Shown here: piece by piece, positions 1-5,538 of the stretch | How the letters are laid out: each line of letters begins with the position of its first letter | How positions within the stretch are numbered: position 1 is the first letter of the stretch | NCBI GenBank assembly: GCA_910589665.1 | Contig: CAJUTR010000039.1 | Span: 1-12,022, forward strand | From: an uncultured Eubacterium sp. | Lineage (GTDB): Bacteria; Bacillota; Clostridia; Lachnospirales; Lachnospiraceae | Direction of reading: 5' to 3' | DNA length: 12,022 nucleotides | Notes under the pieces: generated by a model | Told to the model about the DNA's origin: nothing | Seen by the model: only the letters and a program-made list of their open reading frames with translations | Database searches by the model: none | Program-made: the position numbers and the translations under genes

Positions 1-53
1 ATTTCAATTATACCACAGACCAGTGAGGAGTTGTTTTATTTTGTAACAAAAAG

Positions 54-76
54 AACCCCGTATTTATGCGGGTTTT
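54..76. terminator. Rho-independent terminator left of the XRE gene, probably bidirectional
   Basis: CCCG (57-60) pairs with CGGG (69-72) around an A/T-rich loop. AA (54-55) can extend the stem against the T run at 73-76. On the + strand the stem is followed by TTTT, and on the - strand by TTCTTTTT, so it could end transcription in either direction. It would best serve a + strand gene lying left of the window. A 13-bp palindrome, TTTTGTAACAAAA (39-51), overlaps the - strand T tract; it may be incidental or an operator. Confidence 0.55.
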
Positions 77-93
77 GGCGTTTCGCAAACGCC
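77..93. repeat. Perfect 7-bp inverted repeat upstream of the XRE gene
   Basis: GGCGTTT (77-83) and AAACGCC (87-93) are separated by CGC. The repeat directly abuts the terminator at 54-76 and lies about 33 bases before the regulator's start codon. It has no T run on the + strand, so it is not a convincing second terminator there. It may be an operator for the adjacent HTH protein or a leader hairpin; the sequence alone does not decide. Confidence 0.4.
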
Positions 94-126
94 TAAATAA
101 CATTAAGCAGAAAGGAATATGATCAC

Positions 127-591
127 ATGGGTTATGGTCAGAATTTAAAAGATATTTTGGACAACAAGGGAATGACAGTAAAAGAACTTGCATTAAAGGC
201 AAAAATTGCGCCTACAACACTTTATTCGATTATCCAGCGGGACACTGCTATCCGTTTTGACACTGCACTTAGAATCTCTAACATATTGGATATCCCCATC
301 AGTTCTATCTGCAAGGATAATCCCTACGACGATATCGAAACCTTACCGACGCTTCCGCCTGATAATGAAAAATGGAATATTAACAGTCATAAGAACGCCT
401 ATATATCGGATCATACCGCTCGCATATTAAAAAAATTTGATTACACAGAGCTGCCTATGGTAGATGAATTGATTGCGGATTTATATGTACTGGACGATAT
501 AACCAGACGCGATTTGTTTGAATATGCAAAAATGCTGAAGAAAAATCATACTTCTCCCGAAAGAGCCGCTGACTTGAAAGATATAAAATAG
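127..591 (+). CDS. XRE-family helix-turn-helix regulator
   Basis: A 154-residue protein. Residues about 6-62 form a Cro/C1-type HTH domain: the segment from M16 to Q37 reads as two helices joined by a turn (TVKELALKAKIAPTTLYSII), followed by the usual 'ALRISNILDIPISSI' helix of XRE regulators. The rest (about 70-154) is polar, with a helical stretch at about 112-140 (LIADLYVLDDITRRDLFEYA) resembling the C-terminal helix of small phage-type repressors. No membrane segment or enzymatic motif is visible. The start is the ATG after AAAGGA (111-116), 10 bases upstream. The neighbouring tuf gene is convergent. Small single-HTH regulators of this kind are typical of prophages and integrative elements, so I infer that it belongs to a mobile element extending to the left. 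Its target genes are unknown. Confidence 0.8.
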   Translation: MGYGQNLKDILDNKGMTVKELALKAKIAPTTLYSIIQRDTAIRFDTALRISNILDIPISSICKDNPYDDIETLPTLPPDNEKWNINSHKNAYISDHTARILKKFDYTELPMVDELIADLYVLDDITRRDLFEYAKMLKKNHTSPERAADLKDIK

Positions 592-613
592 AAAAGTAAC
601 ACAAGAATAAATA

Positions 614-633
614 TTGTAGCCATTTTGTAGCCA
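614..633. repeat. Tandem TTGTAGCCA direct repeat
   Basis: TTGTAGCCA occurs at 614-622 and again at 625-633, an 11-base period (about one helical turn). The second copy runs into the hairpin at 629-654. Short direct repeats spaced by one helical turn are typical of protein-binding sites, including arm-type sites of tyrosine integrases. No integrase is in the window, so this role is inference. Confidence 0.45.
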
Positions 634-654
634 CTTTAGTTCCCTAAAGTGGCT
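629..654. terminator. Perfect 11-bp stem-loop downstream of the XRE gene
   Basis: AGCCACTTTAG (629-639) pairs perfectly with CTAAAGTGGCT (644-654) around the loop TTCC. It lies 37 bases after the stop of the XRE gene and is followed on the + strand only by TTCC, so it is at best a weak terminator for that gene. It may instead be a structural or binding element associated with the adjacent TTGTAGCCA repeats. Confidence 0.45.
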
Positions 655-662
655 TTCCATGC

Positions 663-695
663 AAAAAGGCTTTCGGAGAAATCCCCGAAAGCCTT
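663..695 (-). terminator. Rho-independent terminator of tuf / the str operon
   Basis: On the - strand, AAGGCTTTCGG (695-685) pairs with CCGAAAGCCTT (676-666) around an 8-base loop, and the stem leads into a run of five T (667-663). It begins 22 bases past the tuf stop codon. This is a classical intrinsic terminator closing the rpsL-rpsG-fusA-tuf unit. Confidence 0.9.
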
Positions 696-717
696 GATTT
701 TACTGAATAAATTATAA

Positions 718-1905
718 TTACTCGATGATAGTGGCAACCCTACCAGATCCAACAGTTCTACCACCCTCACGGATAGCGAATGTAAGACCCTGATCCATAG
801 CGATTGGATGGATGAGCTCAATTGTCATCTCAACGTTATCACCAGGCATGCACATCTCTGTACCAGCCGGAAGCTCGATCACACCAGTTACGTCCGTTGT
901 ACGGAAATAGAACTGTGGACGGTAGTTATTGAAGAATGGCGTATGACGTCCACCCTCGTCCTTTGTCAGAACGTATACCTGTGCTGTAAACTTCGTATGA
1001 CAGGTAAGTGTACCTGGCTGGCAGAGAACCTGTCCTCTTTCGATCTCGTTCTTCTGAACACCACGAAGGAGTACGCCGGCATTGTCACCCGCCTGAGCTT
1101 CATCCAGCTCTTTGTGGAACATCTCGATACCTGTTACAACGACTTTACGTGTCTCTTCTTTGATACCTACGATCTCAACTTCGTCATTGAGGTGGAGCGT
1201 ACCAGCCTCAACACGGCCTGTAGCAACCGTACCACGGCCTGTGATCGAGAATACGTCCTCGACAGGCATAACGAACGGCTTATCTGTGTCACGCTCTGGA
1301 TCCGGAATGTACTCGTCAACGGTGCTCATGAGTTCCATGATCGCATCGCCCCACTTGCTGTTCGGATCTTCCAGGGCGCCAAGTGCGGAACCTTTGATGA
1401 TCGGGCAATCTGTGAATTCATACTCTTCGAGGATCTCTGTGATCTCCATCTCAACCAGTTCAAGAAGCTCCTCATCATCTACCATGTCACATTTGTTCAT
1501 GAATACGATGATGTAAGGAACGCCTACCTGACGGGACAGAAGGATGTGCTCCTTCGTCTGAGCCATAACACCGTCTGTAGCTGCCACAACGAGGATGGCG
1601 CCATCCATCTGTGCAGCACCCGTGATCATGTTCTTCACGTAATCAGCATGTCCCGGGCAATCAACGTGTGCGTAATGTCTGTTCTCTGTCTCATACTCCA
1701 CGTGAGCGGTAGAGATTGTGATACCTCTTTCACGCTCTTCCGGAGCTTTATCGATGTTTTCAAAATCTGTAGCTTCATTTCCCTCTACTCTTGCAGCAAG
1801 TACTTTCGTGATTGCTGCTGTCAGCGTTGTTTTACCGTGGTCTACGTGACCAATCGTACCAATGTTACAATGTGGTTTCGATCTTACATACTTTTCCTTA
1901 GCCAT
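718..1905 (-). CDS. tuf: Elongation factor Tu (EF-Tu)
   Basis: This GTPase delivers aminoacyl-tRNA to the ribosomal A site in the cytoplasm. The 395-residue protein has the normal family length. The G domain (about 1-210) carries GHVDHGKT (19-26), RGITI (60-64), DCPGH (82-86) and NKCD (137-140). The two beta-barrel domains follow, with conserved stretches such as GRGTVATGRVE, DNAGVLLRG and, near the C-terminus, REGGRTVGSGRV. All GTP-binding motifs look intact. The ATG start is preceded by AGGAGG (1921-1916 on the - strand), 10 bases upstream. The gene is last in the str cluster, 161 bases after fusA, with its own promoter at 1977-2005 and a strong terminator behind it. A second tuf copy elsewhere in the genome cannot be excluded. 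Confidence 0.98.
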   Translation of the reverse strand: MAKEKYVRSKPHCNIGTIGHVDHGKTTLTAAITKVLAARVEGNEATDFENIDKAPEERERGITISTAHVEYETENRHYAHVDCPGHADYVKNMITGAAQMDGAILVVAATDGVMAQTKEHILLSRQVGVPYIIVFMNKCDMVDDEELLELVEMEITEILEEYEFTDCPIIKGSALGALEDPNSKWGDAIMELMSTVDEYIPDPERDTDKPFVMPVEDVFSITGRGTVATGRVEAGTLHLNDEVEIVGIKEETRKVVVTGIEMFHKELDEAQAGDNAGVLLRGVQKNEIERGQVLCQPGTLTCHTKFTAQVYVLTKDEGGRHTPFFNNYRPQFYFRTTDVTGVIELPAGTEMCMPGDNVEMTIELIHPIAMDQGLTFAIREGGRTVGSGRVATIIE

Positions 1906-1976
1906 TTCTAAAAGTCCTCCTAACTTATTCTTATATTTTTTTTAGAAATTTTGCTTCCTTGTGCCAATATGACTAT

Positions 1977-2005
1977 ATTATATGGGATATTCCTCAAAAA
2001 ATCAA
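1977..2005 (-). promoter_or_regulatory. Internal sigma-A promoter for tuf
   Basis: On the - strand, TTGATT (2005-2000) and TATAAT (1982-1977) are separated by exactly 17 bases. The -10 box is perfect and the -35 box has four of six consensus bases. Transcription would start near 1970, giving a leader of about 65 bases before the tuf ATG. No terminator lies between fusA and tuf, so tuf can be made both by read-through and from this promoter, consistent with the high demand for EF-Tu. Confidence 0.8.
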
Positions 2006-2066
2006 TCCCTAAATATGAAATAATCGGCAATTCTTCACTAAATCTGCCTGATCTAGCAAAGCCTGA

Positions 2067-4187
2067 TCATTTACCTGTTTTCTGTGCAAGCACTTTGTCC
2101 TGAACATTTTTCGGACACTGTGCGTATTTCTCAAAGAACATCGAGTAGTTACCACGTCCCTGCGTCGCAGAACGGAGTTCCGTGGAGTAACCAAACATCT
2201 CTGCCAACGGTACAAACGCACGAACGAGTTTACCGCCGCCGATGTCATCCATACCTTCGATCTGTCCGCGTTTTGCGTTAAGGCTTCCGATCACATCACC
2301 CATGTATTCTTCCGGCATCGTAACCTCTACCTTCATGATCGGCTCGAGAAGAACGGCATTTCCTTTCTTCATCGCATCCTTAAATGCCATCGAACCCGCG
2401 ATATGGAACGCCATCTCACTAGAATCGACTTCATGGTAAGAACCATCCCATACGTTTGCGTAGACGCCAAGTACAGGGAATCCGCCGAGGATACCAGCCT
2501 GTGCTGCTTCCTCGATACCTTCGCCGACTGCTGGGATGTATTCCTTCGGAATCGCACCACCAACAACCGTAGACTCAAACTTGAATGTCTCTTCGCCGTT
2601 CGGATCCATCGGCTCAAATTTAACTTTACAGTGACCGTACTGACCACGACCACCAGACTGTTTTGCATATTTGCTGTCAACGTCAACCGGCGTTGTAAAT
2701 GTCTCTTTGTAAGCAACCTGCGGAGCGCCGACATTTGCCTCTACGTTAAACTCACGCAGCAGACGGTCTACAATGACCTCCAAATGAAGTTCTCCCATTC
2801 CGGCGATGATCGTCTGACCCGTCTCCGAATCGGTATGCGCGCGGAAAGTCGGATCTTCCTCTGCCAGTTTGGAAAGGGCCTCACCCATCTTACCCTGGTC
2901 ATTCTTTGTCTTCGGCTCGATCGCAAGCTCGATAACTGGCTCTGGGAATTCCATCGACTCCAGGATAACCGGATGCTGCTCGTCACAGATCGTATCACCT
3001 GTCGTCGTCAGTTTAAACCCTACTGCCGCAGCAATATCACCGGAATAAACCTTATCGATCTCATTCCGTTTATTGGCGTGCATCTGAACGATACGTCCCA
3101 CACGCTCTTTCTTGCCTTTCGTCGCATTCAGCACATAAGAACCAGAATTCAGCGTACCCGAATATACACGGAAAAACGCGAGTTTACCAACAAATGGGTC
3201 AGCCATGATCTTAAATGCCAATGCCGAGAACGGCTCGTCATCCGAAGATTTACGTGTGATCTCATTTCCCTCTTCATCCGTTCCTGCAATATCAGGAATA
3301 TCGGTCGGAGCCGGCATATATTCGATCACGCCGTCCAGCATCTTCTGTACACCCTTATTTTTATAAGCAGAACCACAATATACCGGAACAGCTTCACAAG
3401 CGATCGTTCCTTTGCGGAGCGCCTTTTTCAGATCGTCTACCGACGGTTCTTCATCCTCTAAATACTGCATCATCAGATCATCATCCAGCTCACAGATCTT
3501 CTCAACAAGATTGCTGTGCCATTCGTCTGCAAGATCCTTCATGTCATCCGGGATTGCAGTAATTTCGATATCTTCGCCTTTATCATCTTTGTAATAGTAT
3601 GCTTCCATCTCAAACAGATCGATCAGTCCGATGAAATCATCTTCTTTTCCGATCGGAATCTGAACCGGGATCGCATTTTTACCCAAACGGTCAATGATCG
3701 TCTGAACCGAATAGTAAAAATCAGCCCCCATCTTATCCATTTTATTGATAAATGCCATACGTGGTACATTGTATGTGTCAGCCTGACGCCAAACGTTCTC
3801 GGACTGCGGCTCCACACCAGCCTTCGCGTCAAACACACCGACAGCGCCGTCCAATACACGGAGCGAACGCTCTACTTCGACCGTAAAGTCAACGTGTCCC
3901 GGCGTATCAATGATATTGACACGATGCTCCAAAGCACCTGGTTTCGCCTTGTGGTGGTCTTCCAATGTCCAGTGGCAGGTCGTAGCAGCAGAAGTAATGG
4001 TAATACCTCTTTCCTGCTCCTGCTCCATCCAGTCCATCGTGGAAGCACCATCATGAGTCTCACCAATTTTATAATTAACACCGGTGTAGTACAAAATACG
4101 CTCTGTCAGCGTGGTCTTACCGGCATCGATATGAGCCATAATACCAATATTTCTGGTACGCTCTAATGGATATTCTCTTCCAGCCAA
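2067..4187 (-). CDS. fusA: Elongation factor G (EF-G), TTG start
   Basis: This translational GTPase drives tRNA-mRNA translocation on the ribosome and, with RRF, ribosome recycling. The 706-residue protein matches canonical EF-G length. Domain I carries AHIDAGKT (18-25), RGITI (60-64), DTPGH (94-98) and NKMD (148-151), with GSAYKNKG further on. Domains II-V follow, including GMGELHLEVI and the C-terminal GRGNYSMFFEKY region. The start is TTG, not ATG: AGGAGG lies 8 bases upstream (4201-4196), and the encoded N-terminus (M-AGREYPLERTRN) is the family's normal start. The gene follows rpsG with a 130-base spacer that includes a vestigial S7 C-terminus copy, and precedes tuf. It looks like the housekeeping EF-G, not the paralogue FusB/EF-G2 or the Tet(M) type. 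Confidence 0.97.
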   Translation of the reverse strand: MAGREYPLERTRNIGIMAHIDAGKTTLTERILYYTGVNYKIGETHDGASTMDWMEQEQERGITITSAATTCHWTLEDHHKAKPGALEHRVNIIDTPGHVDFTVEVERSLRVLDGAVGVFDAKAGVEPQSENVWRQADTYNVPRMAFINKMDKMGADFYYSVQTIIDRLGKNAIPVQIPIGKEDDFIGLIDLFEMEAYYYKDDKGEDIEITAIPDDMKDLADEWHSNLVEKICELDDDLMMQYLEDEEPSVDDLKKALRKGTIACEAVPVYCGSAYKNKGVQKMLDGVIEYMPAPTDIPDIAGTDEEGNEITRKSSDDEPFSALAFKIMADPFVGKLAFFRVYSGTLNSGSYVLNATKGKKERVGRIVQMHANKRNEIDKVYSGDIAAAVGFKLTTTGDTICDEQHPVILESMEFPEPVIELAIEPKTKNDQGKMGEALSKLAEEDPTFRAHTDSETGQTIIAGMGELHLEVIVDRLLREFNVEANVGAPQVAYKETFTTPVDVDSKYAKQSGGRGQYGHCKVKFEPMDPNGEETFKFESTVVGGAIPKEYIPAVGEGIEEAAQAGILGGFPVLGVYANVWDGSYHEVDSSEMAFHIAGSMAFKDAMKKGNAVLLEPIMKVEVTMPEEYMGDVIGSLNAKRGQIEGMDDIGGGKLVRAFVPLAEMFGYSTELRSATQGRGNYSMFFEKYAQCPKNVQDKVLAQKTGK

Positions 4188-4237
4188 GGTTCTTTCCTCC
4201 TAATTTATTTTCTTTCATGCACATTTTTCATTCACTC

Positions 4238-4251
4238 TCTATAATTATAGA
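4238..4251. repeat. 14-bp perfect palindrome upstream of fusA
   Basis: TCTATAATTATAGA reads identically on both strands and contains a TATAAT box in each direction. It lies 51 bases before the fusA start, between the S7 remnant and the ribosome binding site. A -35 box at the right distance on the - strand is poor (AGATGG with 17-base spacing), so I do not call a promoter. It may be an mRNA hairpin or a binding site. Confidence 0.35.
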
Positions 4252-4263
4252 AGGTTCTCCCTT

Positions 4264-4317
4264 TTACCATCTATAATGAGCGAAAGCGAAAGCCTTCGCA
4301 ACAGTAGGTTTACTCTT
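4264..4317 (-). other. In-frame vestigial second copy of the rpsG 3' end
   Basis: Directly after the rpsG TAG stop (4320-4318) the same frame continues open for 17 codons to a TAA (4266-4264) and reads KSKPTVAKAFAFAHYRW. Its last residues repeat the S7 C-terminus KAFAHYRW. At DNA level 4261-4287 matches 4315-4341 at 23 of 27 positions, with an offset of 54 bases. All four differences are transitions; within the shared AFAHYRW codons they are synonymous (GCC/GCT, TAC/TAT, stop TAG/TAA). It could be a remnant of an older rpsG allele or of an internal duplication, or a readthrough extension. Expression is not shown. Confidence 0.75.
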
Positions 4318-4788
4318 CTACCATCTGTAATGGGCGAAGGCTTTATTGGCCTCTGCCATCTTGTGCATATCTTCTTTCTTCTTCACGGATGCGCCGGTAT
4401 TGTTTGCCGCATCCATAATCTCACTGGCAAGTCTCTGTTTCATCGTCTTTTCTCCACGGTTTCGTGAATAAAGCGTCAGCCAGCGGAGAGCCAAAGCCTG
4501 TCTGCGGTCTGGACGTACTTCGATCGGCACCTGATAGGTAGAACCACCGATACGTCTCGCTTTCACCTCAAGTTCCGGCATCACATTGCTCATCGCTTCC
4601 TCGAATACGTCAAGCGCATCTTTGCCTGTCTTCTCGGCAATTTCTTCAAATGCACCGTAAACGATCTTCTGAGCCACACCTTTTTTACCATCCAACATAA
4701 TGTTGTTGATCAGTTTCGTAACAACCTTGTTTTTGTAAACTGGATCTGCCAGTACATCTCTTTTTGGAATATGTCCTTTACGTGGCAC
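4318..4788 (-). CDS. rpsG: 30S ribosomal protein S7, GTG start
   Basis: S7 nucleates assembly of the head of the 30S subunit on 16S rRNA and lines the E site. The 156-residue protein has the standard bacterial length, beginning M-PRKGHIPKRDVLADP and ending with the conserved FAHYRW. Conserved stretches include NNIMLDGKKGVAQKI, GGSTYQVPIEVRPDRR and ALRWL. The start is GTG with GGAGGG (4801-4796) 7 bases upstream; no in-frame ATG fits the conserved N-terminus. It lies second in the str cluster, 188 bases after rpsL, an unusually long spacer holding a hairpin. In E. coli S7 represses its own operon by binding the rpsL-rpsG region; whether that holds here is unknown. Unusually, the stop codon is followed by an in-frame second C-terminus. 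Confidence 0.97.
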   Translation of the reverse strand: MPRKGHIPKRDVLADPVYKNKVVTKLINNIMLDGKKGVAQKIVYGAFEEIAEKTGKDALDVFEEAMSNVMPELEVKARRIGGSTYQVPIEVRPDRRQALALRWLTLYSRNRGEKTMKQRLASEIMDAANNTGASVKKKEDMHKMAEANKAFAHYRW

Positions 4789-4864
4789 GTTACTTCCCTC
4801 CTTAATAAAAGTATTAAATCACAGGTACTCACTATTTGTGTCCGCACCAGCTTAAATCTTGCCT

Positions 4865-4893
4865 GACGGCGGCTGACTGTTTACTCAGCCGTC
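4865..4893 (-). promoter_or_regulatory. Hairpin in the rpsL-rpsG spacer
   Basis: On the - strand CGGCTGA (4891-4885) pairs perfectly with TCAGCCG (4876-4870) around an 8-base loop, and outer bases GA/TC can extend the stem with a bulge. It is not followed by a T run on the coding strand, so it is not an intrinsic terminator for rpsL. The position matches where S7 binds mRNA in the E. coli str operon, but no specific likeness to that site is claimed. It could also be an RNA processing or stability element. Confidence 0.4.
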
Positions 4894-4976
4894 CATTTTT
4901 ATACTTGATATATAGAAATGATGCAAAAATTAATCCGGTACTTTTCAATTAGTAATTCTGTGAGGCAAATGATCTT

Positions 4977-5396
4977 TTATTTGCCTGCTTTCGGTCTCTT
5001 TGCACCATACTTGGAACGAGCCTGCTTTCTGTTTGCAACACCTGCCGTATCCAATGTTCCGCGGATGATATGGTATCTCGTACCTGGAAGGTCTTTGACC
5101 CTGCCGCCACGGATCATAACAACGCTATGCTCCTGAAGGTTATGGCCTTCGCCCGGAATATAACTTGTTACCTCGATCCCATTGGAAAGACGAACCCTGG
5201 CAATCTTACGAAGTGCTGAGTTAGGCTTTTTCGGTGTAGCAGTACGTACAACGGTACACACACCACGTTTCTGTGGGGAAGCGCTCTCTGTCGATTTCTT
5301 CTTCAAAGAGTTGTAAGTGTACTGGAGTGCCGGAGAATTTGACTTCTTAGCAACCGATTTTCTACCCTGCTTTACTAATTGGTTAAAAGTTGGCAT
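4977..5396 (-). CDS. rpsL: 30S ribosomal protein S12
   Basis: S12 sits at the decoding centre of the 30S subunit and controls codon-anticodon proofreading. At 139 residues it is the longer Gram-positive form, with extra residues before the conserved core compared with the 124-residue E. coli protein. The core is present: PKKPNSALRK (55-64), SYIPGEGHNLQEHSVV, GGRVKDLPGTRYHIIRG, and a basic tail ending KRPKAGK. The two lysines after P55 (the E. coli K42/K43 region) and the lysine in RVKDLPG are wild type, so no classic streptomycin-resistance substitution is visible. The ATG start has AGGAGGTG (5411-5404) 7 bases upstream. It is the first gene of the str cluster, served by the promoter at 5494-5523. 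rpoC is not upstream, contrary to the common arrangement. Confidence 0.98.
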   Translation of the reverse strand: MPTFNQLVKQGRKSVAKKSNSPALQYTYNSLKKKSTESASPQKRGVCTVVRTATPKKPNSALRKIARVRLSNGIEVTSYIPGEGHNLQEHSVVMIRGGRVKDLPGTRYHIIRGTLDTAGVANRKQARSKYGAKRPKAGK

Positions 5397-5450
5397 TAAT
5401 TTTCACCTCCTGTTTTAAAATGTAATATGATAGGTTCATGCCGTCCGCTG

Positions 5451-5470
5451 CTTTTTGAGTACACAAAAAG
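5451..5470 (-). promoter_or_regulatory. rpsL leader hairpin overlapping the terminator T tract
   Basis: On the - strand CTTTTTG (5470-5464) pairs perfectly with CAAAAAG (5457-5451) around a 6-base loop. It uses the U tract of the terminator at 5465-5511 and so would compete with its U-run. It is A/U-rich and weak. In the shorter transcript from the str promoter it would be free to form about 20 bases into the leader. Function unknown. Confidence 0.35.
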
Positions 5471-5511
5471 GCCACACGTACGCATGCTAGGTTATTATAG
5501 CGTGTGTGGCC
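5465..5511 (-). terminator. Terminator of the giant surface gene, containing the str promoter
   Basis: On the - strand GGCCACACACGC (5511-5500) pairs with GCGT...GTGTGGCC (5483-5470) with a 2-base bulge, and the stem runs into TTTTT (5469-5465). It starts 28 bases after the stop codon of the surface protein gene. The 16-base loop (5499-5484) holds the -10 box of the rpsL promoter. Read-through RNA from upstream should fold and terminate. RNA started within the loop or the second arm lacks the first arm and should pass. Confidence 0.85.
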
Positions 5512-5523
5512 CTCATTTGTCAA
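5494..5523 (-). promoter_or_regulatory. Sigma-A promoter of the str operon (rpsL-rpsG-fusA-tuf)
   Basis: On the - strand a perfect TTGACA (5523-5518) and a perfect TATAAT (5499-5494) are separated by 18 bases. The predicted start is near 5487, giving a leader of about 90 bases before the rpsL ATG. The -35/-10 spacer is mostly the first arm of the terminator hairpin (5511-5500). Both boxes match consensus, as expected for a highly expressed ribosomal operon. Confidence 0.85.
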
Positions 5524-5538
5524 GTATTTTATTTTACT

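Noticed and set aside
808..1911. Long + strand open frame (367 codons) opposite tuf
   Set aside because: It is antisense to an unmistakable EF-Tu gene. The translation is rich in Cys and His and has no family resemblance; such open frames arise from the strong codon bias of tuf.
2403..3461. Open + strand frame (352 codons) opposite fusA
   Set aside because: Antisense shadow of EF-G with no recognisable domain and no convincing ribosome binding site; the - strand frame encodes the full conserved protein.
4185..4263. Separate fusA promoter based on TATAAT in the palindrome at 4238-4251
   Set aside because: No acceptable -35 box lies 16-18 bases upstream on the - strand, so the TATAAT alone is weak evidence.
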